From Petunia secreta (taxonomy: Eukaryota; Streptophyta; Magnoliopsida; Solanales; Solanaceae), in contig JARKIP010000023.1 in assembly GCA_029990175.1 (NCBI GenBank), positions 19,983,501-20,047,500 of the forward strand: a stretch of DNA of 64,000 nt, read 5' to 3'. The position numbers were made by a program, and so were the translations under genes. Every line of letters begins with the position of its first letter. The stretch's first letter is position 1. Below, piece by piece: positions 50,449 to 63,200 of this stretch. The notes beneath the pieces are model-generated. The model was given only the letters and a program-made list of their open reading frames with translations. It had not been told where the DNA came from and ran no database searches.

Positions 50449-50708
50449 TGTTATAAATCCACAGAATGTGGATGTCCATTCATGAACATGTTGTTCATTA
50501 CTTCATCCATTGAATAGACTCATTAAATTGATATATCTATTAAAGATGAGAATAAGTTATTGTAACTTTATAGCAATGATTTTTAGCCTATATAAACGGG
50601 TGTTCTTCACCTTGTAAAACACACAGAAATTGAAAGAGCAATAAAACTTCTACCTTTCTGCTATACTCCCTTATATTGTTACTGCTATTTTATATTTTAT
50701 TTACAACA
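50449..50708 (+). repeat. 5' LTR of the copia element
   Basis: Starts TGTTATAAATC and ends TTTACAACA. A TATA motif (CCTATATAAACGGGTG, about 50588) suits the LTR promoter. It is followed by CGTTATCAGCACGA where the primer-binding site would be, but I cannot assign the tRNA. Confidence 0.9.
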
Positions 50709-51153
50709 CGTTATCAGCACGAAGCTCTAATCTTCTCCAAATTAAGTACCAATTTCTTCCATCTGTGAGGTATAACTATATATAATTTATTTATCATAAT
50801 ATATCTCATTTACAGATAAATGTATTATATTAATTACACATATACTAAAATGATTTCTGCAACAGCAGCATACGTTTAGATAAACAAGTTTTTATAATGC
50901 ATTAATGAACTATCATTTTAGTTTTGAAAAGATGTTTCACGAATTTAAAATTATGTTATTAAAATTATTAAATCTCATTAATCTAACTTTTGAATATGAT
51001 ATGAAAAACTATAATTGTCCATAATGATGGATGTCATTAATTAGAAGAAAAAAAAAAGGAATAGAAAGATCATCCTTCATGCTACTGTTATAATTTATTG
51101 ATTATCATTTATATAAATTCCTAATTATTTTATTGTCTTTGATAGTTTTTACT

Positions 51154-54100
51154 ATGTCAAATTTATCAAAGCTTGAATTTGTGGCACTTGACATATCCGG
51201 CAAGAACTATTTATCATGGGTGCTTGATGTCGAGATACATCTGGACGCCAAAGGTCTTGGCGATACTATTAAAGAAGGAAATGAAAGATCGAGCCAAGAT
51301 AAGGCGAAAACCATGATTTTTCTCGCCATCATCTTGATGAAGGGTTAAAAATTGAATATTTAACCGTGAAAGATCTACTAGAACTGTGGATTAATTTGAA
51401 AGAACGGTATGATCAGTTGAAAGTCATGGTACTACCAAAGGCTCGTGATGAATGAATTTATTTACGGTTACAAGATTTTAAAACCGTAACAGAATATAAT
51501 TCTGATGTCTTTAGAATAAGTTCTCAATTAAAATTATGTGGAGAACCTATTGATGATGATGCCTTATTGGAAAAAACACTTTCCACATTTCATGCATCAA
51601 ATATGGTGTTACAGCAGCAATACCGTGAAAAGGGATTCAAAAAATATTCTGAGTTGATCTCATGCCTTCTGGTAGCTGAGCAACATAATTCCCTGTTGAT
51701 CAAAAATCATGAAGTCCGCCCCACTGGATCTGCTCCGTTCCCTAAGGTGAATGTGGGAGCACATGCTCCATTCTCTGAGGCGAATGTGGTAGCAATAAAT
51801 AATATGCCTGAAAGAAGGCAAAATAATTACCGTGGTAAAGGCCATGGTCGTGGGCGCGGCAAGGGACGAAATAATAATCATCGTCACGGTGGAAATAAAT
51901 ATGAGAACAATAAGGGTTCTCAAGCTAATCCTTCAAAAGTCAAGAATAATAATATATGTCATCGATGTGGTGCGAAAGGTCATTGGGCGAAAATTTGTCG
52001 TACGCCTGAACATTTTGTCAAGCTCTATCAAGCTTCGCTCAAAAGAAATGAAAATAATGTGGAGGCACATTTGACCTTTCAAAATAATGACAATGGGTCA
52101 CATCTGGCACATCTTGCTGACAAGCATGATGAGACTGAGGCGTATCTTGCCGTGAAAAATGATGATGTTTTTGAAGGCCTCCCAGATATTACCCATTTAG
52201 AAGCTGGAGACTTCTTTGAGAATCGTAACTGAAGAAACTGTAACTGGGGAATAAAATTGATAAAGAATAATGTCTTTACTTTTTATGTTTTAAAGTTTAA
52301 AAAAATGTCATCTTTAATTATGTTTCAATGTTTAAAGGTGTTTTTCTTGTACTTTATTTTATTCAATATTTCTTACTATGTAATTTGTCTTTTTATGAAG
52401 AAAATGGAAATTTTCCAGTCTTCAGTTGGATTCAAGTTCAATAACAAAGATTTTTGTCTCCTGGATAGTGCTACAACGCACACAATTCTAAAAGATAAGA
52501 GATATTTCTCTTATTTGGTTATGAAAAGAGCCAATGTTAATACAATAAGTGGTAGTACAAGATTGATTGAAGGCTTTGGAAAAGCCAAGTTACTATTACC
52601 TGGAGGAACATGTTGGCTATTGATGAAGCCTTATATTGTAGTAAGTCTCAAAGAAACCTGTTAAGTTTCAAAGATATACGCCAAAACGGCTATCATACTG
52701 AGACTAAAACTGATGGAAAGATTGAATATCTTTATATTACTACAATGATAGCGGGTGAGAAATATGTGCTTGAAAAGCTCCCCGCACTTTCCTCTGGCCT
52801 GTACTACACAAGTATTGGTAGAGTTGAATCACATGCTATAGTAAACAAAATGTTTACTAAATCAAATAATTTTATTATTTGGCATGACCGGTTGGGCCAT
52901 CCCGGTTCTAATATGATGTGCAATATAATTGACAATTCACATGGGCATACATTGAAGAACCAAAAGATTCTTCAATTTAAATAATTCTCTTGAGCTGCCT
53001 GTTCTCAAGGAAAATTAATTACTAGAGCAACTAAAGTTGGGACAAGGATCCCCGCATTTCTGGAACGTATACAGGGTGATATATGTGGGCCCATACACCC
53101 TCCATGTGGACCATTCAGATATTTTATGGTTTTAATAGATGCATCTACAAGATGGTCACATGTGTGCTTATTATCAACTCGCAATATGGCATTTGCGAGG
53201 TTGCTTGCTCAAATAATAAGATTGAGAGCACAATTTCCAGATTATGCGATTAAGACAATTCGTCTTGATAATGCTGCTGAGTTTACTTCTCAAGCATTTA
53301 ATCATTATTGTATGTCAACTGGGATTACAGTTGAACATCATGTTGCTCATGTTCATACTCAAAATGGTCTAGCAGAATCATTTATCAAAAGCCTCCAATT
53401 AATGGCTAGACCAATACTTATGAGAACAAAATTACCCATTTCAGTATGGGGACATGCTATTTTGCATGCAGCAGCCCTTGTTCTGATCAGGCCGATAAGT
53501 TATCATAAATTCTCCCCATTACAATTGGCTTTTGGTCAGGAGCCAAATATTTCCCATCTTAGAATTTTCGGATGTGCGGTATATGTGCCAATTGCTCCAC
53601 CACACCGCACAAAGATGGGACCCCAAAGAAGGTTAGGGATATATGTTGGGTATGAATCTCCGTCTATTATTAAATATCTTGAGCCCATGACGGGAGATTT
53701 ATTCACAGCAAGATTTGCTGACTGTCATTTTGATGAATCAGTTTTCCCAACATTAGGGGGAGAGAATAAGCAGCTGGAAAAAGAAATAGACTGGAATGCA
53801 TTAACACTATCTCATTTAGATCCTCGTACAAATCAATGTGAACTTGAAGTTCAAAAGATAGTGTATTTGCAAAATATTGCAAATCAACTGCCAGATGCAT
53901 TCACTGACCTACCAAGGGTAACTAAATCCCATATTCCAGCTTCAAATGCTCCAATTCGAGTTGATATCCCGGTAGAGCAACCTATTTATGCAAGTGAGTC
54001 TAAGGCACGCCTAAAGCGTGGTAGACCACCCAGTTCCAAAGATAAAAATCCTCGAAAAAAAAAGGAGAAAATGATCAAAACGATCATACTACGGAGGTAA

Positions 54101-55898
54101 TTGCTCAAAACGAGCATAAAGACATAACAACTAATAAGACCTCTTCAGGAGAGGCTCGGATACCTGAAAATAATGAAATTGAAGAGATCTCAATAAGTTA
54201 TGTCTCTACAGGAAAACTATGGAACCGGAATAACATTGTTGTCGACAACAGTTTTGCATATAATATTGATGTTGAGATAATGCAACAAAACGAGGATCTT
54301 GACCAAAATCTGTCTATGAATATAGACAGAGAAATGACTGGCCAAAATGGAAAGATGCAATTCAAGCAGAATTGACTTCACTTGATAAACGTGAAGTTTT
54401 CGGACCAATCGTTCGAACACCTGAAGGTGTAAAGCCAGTGGGTACAAATGGGTATTTGTGCAAAAACGAAATGAGAAAAATGAAGTCGTTAGATATAAAG
54501 CGCGACTTGTAGCGCAAGGATTTTCGCAACGACCTGGCATTGATTATATGGAGACATATTCTCCTGTGGTGGATGCAATCACCTTCAGATACCTTGTATG
54601 TCTGGCAGTACAAGAAAAGCTTGAGATGCGTCTAATGGATGTTGTCACAACCTATTTATATGGCTCATTAGATAATGAAATTTTCATGAAAATCCCTGAA
54701 GGATTTCAAATGCCCCAAGCATTTAAAGGTTCCCGAGAAGCTTGTTCAATAAAGCTTCAGAAATCCTTATATGGATTAAAACAATCGGGCCGTATGTGGT
54801 ATAATCGCCTTAGCGAATACCTATTGAAATAAGGATATAAAAATGATCCAATTTGTCCTTGTGTTTTTATAAAAAGGTCTAGATCTGAAATTGTCATAAT
54901 AGCAGGTATGTTGATGACTTGAATAGTATTGGAACTCATGAAGCACTCACAAATACTATGGAGTGTTTGAAGAAAGAGTTGAAATGAAAGATCTTGGAAA
55001 GACTAATTTTTGTCTTGCTCTACAAATTGAACATTTGACAAAAGGAATATTTCTCCATCAATCAACATATACTGAAAAGATTCTTAAGAAGTTTTACATG
55101 GATAAATCACATCCGCTGAGCACCCCGATGGTTGTGAGGTCGCTTGATGTAAATAAAGATCCATTTCGACCTTGTGAAAATGATGAAGAGTTTCTTGGCG
55201 CTGAAGTACCATATCTTAGTGCAATTGGTGCACTGATGTATCTTGCCAATAATACTCGACCAGATATATCTTTTGCTGTAAGCTTGCTGGCAAGGTTTAG
55301 TTCTTCCTTAACACGAAGACATTGGAACGGTATTAAGCATATATTCAGATACCTTCAAGGGACTATCGATAAGGGATTGTTTTATTCAAATGAATGCAAG
55401 TCACAATTAACTGGCTATGCAGATGCTGGATATTTGTCTGATCCACATAGAGGATGCTCTCAAACAGGCTATCTATTTACATGTGGAGAGACAGCTATAT
55501 CATGGCGTTCAGTAAAACAAACTATTGCAGCTACTTCTTCAAATCATGCAGAGATATTGGCAATTCATGAAGCAAGCCGTGAATGCATTTGGTTAAGACT
55601 GATGACTCAACATATTCAGAAAATTTGTGGGTTTTCTTTGCAAATGATTCCAACTGTATTATATGAAGATAATAATGCATGCATAGCTCAGCTAAAAGAA
55701 GGATATATCAAAGGAGACAGAATAAAACGCATTTCACCAAAATTCTTTTTCACTCATGATATGTAGAATAGTGGTGAAATAGACGTTCGGCAAATACGTT
55801 CAAGTGATAATTTGGCGGATTTGTTTACTAAAGCATTGCCAACCTCAACATTTGAGAAGTTAATATACAAGATCGGAATGCCAGTCTCCGTAATATAA
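51154..55898 (+). pseudogene. copia gag-pol polyprotein, broken
   Basis: Gag opens MSNLSKLEFVALDISGKNYL and breaks near 51347. It continues to a zinc knuckle CHRCGAKGHWAKIC at about 51958-51999. The protease motif is FCLLDSATTHTILKDK (about 52447). The pre-integrase domain has IIWHDRLGHPGSNMM. Integrase at 53126-54100 has the expected acidic residues (VLIDAS, IRLDNAAEF, HTQNGLAESFIK). Reverse transcriptase starts near 54440 (RYKARLVAQGFSQRPGIDYM). Its YVDD-equivalent region near 54905 is frameshifted. RNase H includes GYADAGYLSDPHRGCSQTGY and ends DNLADLFTKALPTSTFEKLI before TAA at 55896. At least six stops or frameshifts (about 51347, 51454, 52230, 52662, 54100, 54830, 55764) make it inactive. 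Confidence 0.9.
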
Positions 55899-56126
55899 AA
55901 GCAATGTATTCATCAGGGGGAGTAAGATACGCACTGCACTCTTTTTCCCTTAACCAAGATTTTGTCCCATTGGGTTTTCCTGGTAAGGTTTTTAATGAGG
56001 CAGCTCTAAATGCGTATCATAAGATGTGTGTACTCTTTTTCCTTCACTAGACTTTTTCCCACTGAGTTTTTCCTAGTAAGGTTTTAACGAGGCATACTCT
56101 TTGTGTAATGGACATCCAAGGGGGAG

Positions 56127-56396
56127 TATTATAAATCAACAGAATGTGGATGTCCATTCATGAACATGTTGTTCATTACTTTATCCATTGAATGGACTCA
56201 TTAAATTGATGTATCTATTAAAGATGAGAATAAGTTATTGTAACTTTATAGCAATGATCTTTAGCCTATATAAACGGGTGTTCTTCACCTTGTAAAACAC
56301 ACAGAAATTGAAAGAGCAATAAAACTTCTACCTCTCTCCATATCATTGTTATACTCCCTTATATTGTTACTGCTATTTTATATTTTATTTACAACA
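56127..56396 (+). repeat. 3' LTR of the copia element
   Basis: Starts TATTATAAATC (TG decayed to TA) and ends TTTACAACA. It carries a small insertion near 56335 relative to the 5' LTR. Confidence 0.9.
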
Positions 56397-56588
56397 CTAT
56401 GAGTAAATTTTAGAAAAGATGAAGGTTAGTTTAGTAAATGACATCTTTAATTAATGTTAAAAGGTAGATTCCGTGGTCTGTGTGTATTTTATTTACAACA
56501 CTATGAGTAAATTTTAAAAAAGATGAAAGTTAGTTTAGTAAATGACATCTTTAATTAATGTTAAAAGGTAGATTCCGTGGTCTGTGTG
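56381..56588. repeat. 104-bp tandem duplication spanning the copia 3' end
   Basis: 56381-56484 and 56485-56588 are near-identical. Each unit starts with the last 16 bases of the 3' LTR and the TSD and goes on into the MITE. The duplication therefore came after the copia insertion. Confidence 0.88.
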
Positions 56589-56627
56589 AAAACAGTCAAA
56601 AAATCAAATAATATGGACCGGAGGGAG

Positions 56628-57278
56628 TAATCTATTTAATTTCTTGCAAAACACATTAAAACAACTCTTTTTATAAATTTTTACGAGGGTAAAATAGGAA
56701 ATACAGAACAAGAGAAAACAAATGTAATGGCACAAAATTAAAAAGAGTTCGAAAAGGAGTTGATCTAATTTCCAAAGCAAAACTTACCTAGTGTTTAGTA
56801 TAGCTCAATCTCAGTACTCACCGCTTTCTCAGTTATCAAGAGCAAGAAATAAACCCGGATATAACCCAACATGAAATAAAAGCCTAAACGGAAAATTCGT
56901 AAAGGGTATTAAATTGGTAAGAACGTACCAAAGAAACAAAAGAATGACATAGAGCATAGATAAGCAAAGGATGACCAAAAGAAACTTCGCATGTACAGTA
57001 GGACTACTCCAGTTTGCAAAAGGACTAATTTGTGTATTCTCGACATTCGTTTCACAAAATTATTTCAGCTCTTTGATTGAAACCTTTTTGAATTAGGCTC
57101 TCATATAAAGACATAAAATTATGAATTCATGTTGCAGAACATTTACAAATTAACACAGATCCTAATGAAAATTTGAAAATATCAATCAATAAAATGACAG
57201 TACTAGGGAATTTCCAACTCTAACATCTCATGTTGAGGTAATGATACAAAGTTCTATGTACACTCCCTATATAAGCAC
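56628..57278. other. Intergenic 3' of the acyltransferase gene
   Basis: AT-rich, with no supportable gene. It includes the probable 3' UTR of the minus-strand DHHC gene that stops at 57279. Confidence 0.5.
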
Positions 57279-60200
57279 TCATTCTTCAACATCTGAATGT
57301 GTAGGGAACTCGATTCCATGTAGTGCCGGTATGTTCTGCATATCTTTCTTCGAGAACAATGGCAAAAACCATAATGCCTTGTTTGCGCCAAAAACCTTTT
57401 AAAGGACCAACCATTAGAAAATTGGTCAAACCAAAAAAACTCTAAGCAATTGCTTTAACAAAGTTCAACAATGCCAATTACTGACAAAATCATCAATGGT
57501 AGAAAGAATATTATACTCAATTAAAAAAAAAAAATACTCTCATATTTTAAAGGCCAAAAACATTGTCGAACAGTCAAACTTGGGACAATTTTCCATTTTG
57601 ATACCTTATATTTACATGATATCCATAATACACCTTTTTCATTGGATGTCCCCAAAGAGACTATTTATGTACACCTGAAGTTGACACAAGTTTGTCTATT
57701 ACAAACATCTTGCTGACATGGCCAGTCCCATGATTTCACCCAAAATGAGAGTAGGCATTCCTTTTCTTTTTGTTCCCCTCTTTCTTTTAACTCTAAATTC
57801 ACTTATCATTTGTTTCCTCATGGCTTTTAACTCGAAAGTAGATAGACAGCCCCTTACGGTAGATCTTTTTGAAGAGGGGTCTGAAGCTGGTTATGAAAAC
57901 AATAAGACGCTGAATTCAATTGAAGAATTTATCTTTTTTGAATCCTTCTTCTTTAACGACAAAACCAGAGAAAGAATCTACCGAGACAGGAACAGAACCA
58001 CCGTGCAAAATGGCATAACAGCTAAGTTACCAGAAATAACACGGTATACCACCAAATTAACCAACTTCGGATTGTCAAACCCCGTATGGAGCTTGTTTAC
58101 CAGAGTACACTAAAATGACATAAACAAGTGATTCTCCCCACTACTTAATGAAATTCTTGAAAAAACACATTTTTATGTTTTTCCCGCTCTCTACCTTTTC
58201 ACGTTTGATGTTAGTATGGTCATCCAGTTTCTTCAATCACCTGGTGAATAGTCGTAGAGATGTAGAAATTCGCATCCTAGGATATGTCAAAGGTTCTCAG
58301 GACAAGGTTTATTATAGGAGGACAAGGAACATAACAACGTTGCTGTGTGTTCTGCTGCAGATTGGACAGGAACTCCTTTTGATAGACGATCCACTTCAGG
58401 TTATTGTGTTTTAATTATAGGCAATCTAGTTTCTTGGAATAGTATAAAGCAAGAACACATTGTTGTGTATTCTGCTGTAGATTGGACAAGATCTCCTTCT
58501 GATAGACGATCCACTTCAGGTTATTGTGTTTTAATTAGAGGCAATCTATTATCTTGGATAGTAAAAAGCACGATTTGATGACTAGGTCAAGGGCAGACAC
58601 AGAATACCGAGCTATGGCATTGGCTACTTGTGAGCTTATATGACTAAGACAACTTCGTCAGAGTTGAAGATTATAAAAGAAGAGTTAAACCGATGAAATT
58701 GGTTAGTGATAATCAAGCTGCACAACATATTTCAAATCCAATATTCATGAATGAAGCACATCGAAATAGATTGTCACTTCATTTGACAAAAGATCCAATC
58801 GGGATGCATTGTCACAAGTTTTGTCAACTCAAAAGACCAGCTAGCATATGGTCATAAAATCACTCCTGGGATATCAGAATTGATATATGTAAGCTTCAGC
58901 TTGAAAGAGTGTTAAAATATGGCTAATATTTGATACTATGGAAATATACTTAGATTCTGAATTGAGTAATTAGGAGGTATTAGGAATGTATTCTTTCCTT
59001 TTTTGTATTTCTTGTAAAGGTTATTTAAACCCAAAAGCTTGAGGGGATAATTAAGCTACGAATTCCCCAAATTTCTCTTTTTTCTAACTTGTTTAACATA
59101 ATCGACTATGTTATTTCTAATGATTGAAGAAATAAATATTCAAATATTCAAGTTCTTATAAATTAAATAACCTGTCCCCTTCCCGATCACCCTCTTTGTT
59201 TATGCTGCCGAAGATAAGAATGTTAAATTAACGTTCCTCCTTTCAAGTGGTTGCCTACAAGAAAATGTGTTAAAGCAAAAATATAGGAACAGATAATGCA
59301 AGTCACCTGTTCAAAATTCCTTCTCCAGCCTAGGTCATACTTCCAGTGCACAGTTTTTTTCTTCTCATAAACCTAAAAAACAGAGAAAAAACATTACAGT
59401 AACTATGAAAAGAAAACATATTTTTGTTGCTTCCCCTTCCAATTTTCTATCCATCTCTTGTCAGTTTCATTCCTAAAGTTGAAGGAGAAGCATTAAATTA
59501 GACTATAATGGACAATAGAAATGGTTGACATACCTCCACTGAAGTAGTGTTGCTTGAGAGAAGAGATGCATGCATAATTACAAAACAAAGAAGACTGAGT
59601 GAAAAAGCTAGATTCAGAACTGCACCAAGGTCAAATCAGTAAGAAACAAGGAACCATAACGATCAAAACTAAGTCACTAAGATGGTAGGCAGTGTTTACC
59701 AAAGGCTAGAAAAATGACTGCAACATTGCCTGGTGAGTATGAATGATCCTTGGCTTGTCGAAAGAAATTTATAAAGCTGGGCAGCAGTACTAGAGTGTCC
59801 AATGTTGTCATAAAAAATGTGTACATCTGCATCGATACGCAAATACACAAAATTAGAGAAAGCAAAAAAGATGGATATCAGAGTGGTAACTGATGACATC
59901 CAATTCAAGAAAACTCCTTTGCACCAAGAGGAAAAAAGAGAGATATATATTGAAGTAAACTTAGAAGCATGAAAATCAAACATTATGTCAACTAATAGAC
60001 TCATATTCAGATCCAACACAAACTAGTGAGTAGTGACAAACACGTGCAGACTTACATATTCAGATCCAACACAAACAAGTGACAAACACGAGTCTTCCAT
60101 TTCGTCATAATTGTTTAAACTTCAAACACACGTCATTTTGCCATATGTGTCTCTGGGATTTGAGACATGTCCAGAAAGAAGATACCAGGGGTTTATGGGC

Positions 60201-63200
60201 CTCATTGTAGGCTGGAAAGGGAGCAGTTGTAGTGGGAAGCTGCAGCATCGAGGGGTATTTGTGCAGGGCCATGGATGGTGTGTGGTGATTTCAACACCAC
60301 GAAATTTCTAGGAGAAAGAAAAAATAGCAGCAGAATTACTCGAGCAATGACTGATTTTTCAAACTTTATTGAGGAGCTAGAACTCATTGATCCTCCTATG
60401 ATTGGGGCTAACTATACTTGATTTAAAGGGGAAAATCACCGCAAGCGTCTAGATTGGACAGATTTTTGTTCTCTACAGAATGGGATGAAAGTTTCAAGAA
60501 TATCAGGCAATTCCGACTTCCAAAAGTAGACTCTGACCATAATCCTATTCAGCTTATTTGTGGGGATTGGGAGAACAGTAAAACTTACTTTAAGTTTGAA
60601 AATTGGTGGTTGGGTTCCGAGGGGTTTATTGATAAAGTGAAAGCCTGGTGGTTATCTTTCGAAGTGCAAGGTAGGCCAGATTATATTTTGGCTCAGGCTA
60701 TTAAAAGGAAAATTAAAGGAGTGGAATATCACACGAGGGGAAACTTGGAGGCTCAGAAAAATGAGTGCCTAAAAATTATTGTTGATCTAGATTCTGAACA
60801 GGAAGGAAGAGATTTAAATGAAAGCGAGCTTTTGTTGAAATCTAGTCTTTTCATGGATTTAGAAGATATTGCAAAAAATGAGGAAATAGCATGGAGACAG
60901 AGAGACAGAGTCCAGTGGTTAAAAGCAGGGGATAAAAATACTAAATACTTTCATAAGGTTGCAAATGCTCACAGAAGAAACAATACCATTGACAAGCTCT
61001 CTATCAACGGGATAGAGGTAGATGATCCAACAATCATTAAAGGGAAAAACTTAGCCTACTATCAAAACTTGTACAAAGAACCAGAACTCTGGAGACCTGA
61101 ATTCAACTATCTGGATTGTCCTAAAATCAGTGCAGAAGAGGAGCAGTGGCACAAGTTTTGACATCAGGAGATACTAGCAGGCTTGAAGGCTTGTGTTGCA
61201 GATAAAGCTCCTTGTCCGGATGGATACACCATGGGTTTTTTCATTGCCTGTTGGGAGATTCTAAAAGATAACCTTGTTTTAACAATGCAAAATTTTCACT
61301 CCCAAAAATATTCTGAAAGGAGTCTTAATGCTACTTATGTAGCTTTGATTCCAAAAAAGATAGGGGTTGTTGAGCTCAAGGATTTTAGATCTATAAGTTT
61401 AATTGGAAGTGTTTACAAAATCATTTCCAAAGTGTTAACTGAGAGGTTGAAGAAGGTGATACACAAAGTAGTGGACACACATCAAATAGCTTTCATTGAA
61501 TGCAGACAAATTATGGATGCTTCTCTTATAGAAGATGAATGTGTTGATTCCAGGACAAAAGGGAGGATGCCAGGGATGCTTTGCAAATTAGACATTGAAA
61601 AGGCATATGATCATTTGAATTGGAATTTCCTACTGAAAGTTCTAAAGGATATGGGTTTTGGAGACAAGTGGATTAGATGGATTGCTTTTTGTATCAGTAA
61701 CGTCAAGTTCTCAATCTTGATAAATGGTAGTCCAGAGGGTTTCTTTCCATCACAAAGAGGTTTGAGGCGACGCGACCCACTATCACCATTCCTCTTTCTT
61801 ATTGCTATGGAAGGTCTTAACAACATGATCAAGAAAGCTAATCAGAATGGGTGGATGGGAGGCTTCAGAATGCTGAATAGTGGAGGGAGTAGCATAGAGA
61901 TCACCCATTTATTGTATGCTGACGATTCTTTGATCTTTTGTGATGCTGATTTGGAACAGGTCAAACATCTGAGGCTAATCTTAATTATATTTGAAGCTAT
62001 TACTGGTCTTCATGTGAATTGGAGCAAAAGCTTGATCTTTCGTGTGAATGAAGTTCCAAATATTCTGTTATTGGCAAGTACCCTGGGATATGAGATCGGA
62101 GCACTTCCAACTAAATATTTAGGGTTGCCTCTGGGTGCAAAAAACAAGTCTGAAGAAATCTGGAATGAGGTACTTGAGAGATGTGAAAAAAGGTTATCTA
62201 GATGGAAGAGAAATTATCTATCACTTGGGGGGAGGGTTACTTTGGTAAACATTGTTTTGGATTCTACCAACTTACATTATGTCTTTGTTTCCAATTCCTT
62301 AAAAGATTGAGAGAAAAATCGACACCTTGAGGAGGAATTTCATTTGGCAGGGGAACAAAGAAAAGAGAAGCTATCACTTGGTGAAATGGAAAACATTGAT
62401 TACTCCTAGAAAGGAGGGGGGCCTAGGCATCAGAAATTTGAGACAACAGAACAAGAGCTTAGTGATGAAATGGCTACGGAAGTTTTCTATGAATGAGAAT
62501 GCATTGTGGAAACGAGCAGTTTCTGAAAAATATGGTGAAGGGGGGCAGTGGTGCACTAAAGCAGTCTCTGAAAGTTATGGTGTTGGTGTGTGGAAGTCCA
62601 TAAGGAATCTTTGGCCAATTTTCTCAAGTTATATGGGTGTCAGGGTGGGAAATGGGATGAAAATCTCATTTTGGAATGATCATTGGATAGGAAATGAATC
62701 TTTAAAAGAGCAACTCCCTGATATATTTAACTTGGTCCAACAACCAAATGCTACTGTAGCTGAGCTGTGGAGTCAGCAGGGATGGAACTTGACCTTTAGA
62801 AGATTTTTGAATGACTGGGAGGTGCTTAGACTAGTTGAATTCTATAAAGTGTTGGAGGACTTCAAAGGAATCTCAGATCAGGAAGATAGACTTCATTGGA
62901 AAAGGGACAACAAAGGCTTTTTTACTGTGAAGTCTGCTTATATGGGACTCAATAGTTCAGGACAACATAGTGAAGGATGGCATTGGAAACACTTGTGGAA
63001 AATAAAAGCACATCTTAAGGTTGTATGTTTCTGCTGGCTGGTGGTAAAAGAGGCTGTTTTGACACAAGAAAATTTGCAAAGAAGAGGCATGCAGTTGTGT
63101 TCAAGATGTTCTCTATGCGGGAAAGAAAATGAAACCAATAGTCACCTCTGCCGGGTTACTTGGAGTTTGTGGCTGCTATTTTTAAACATGAAGGACCTCA

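Larger units (their letters stand above)
50449..56396 (+). mobile_element. Ty1/copia LTR retrotransposon
   Basis: 5' LTR 50449-50708 and 3' LTR 56127-56396, with the 5-bp TSD CTATG at 50444-50448 and 56397-56401. The 3' LTR is preceded by the polypurine tract CCAAGGGGGAG. By eye the LTRs differ at about seven bases plus one indel of about 10 bases, so the insertion is fairly young. Length is 5,948 bp. Internal gag-pol is in copia order (protease, integrase, RT, RNase H). Confidence 0.92.
50295..56627. mobile_element. Stowaway-like MITE, split by the copia element
   Basis: Left end TACTCCATCTGGTCCACTTT at 50293 and right end reversed TACTCCCTCCGGTCCATATT (to 56629). Both continue with ATGATTTTTTGA or TTGATTTTTTGA. 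TA lies at each side, as for Stowaway elements. Its halves are 50295-50448 and 56397-56627 around the copia insertion. Confidence 0.68.

Noticed and set aside
57718..58113. 131-codon plus-strand ORF with a hydrophobic N-terminus
   Set aside because: It lies inside an intron of the DHHC gene, shows no family motif and has no promoter or splice context. Probably a chance frame or repeat debris.
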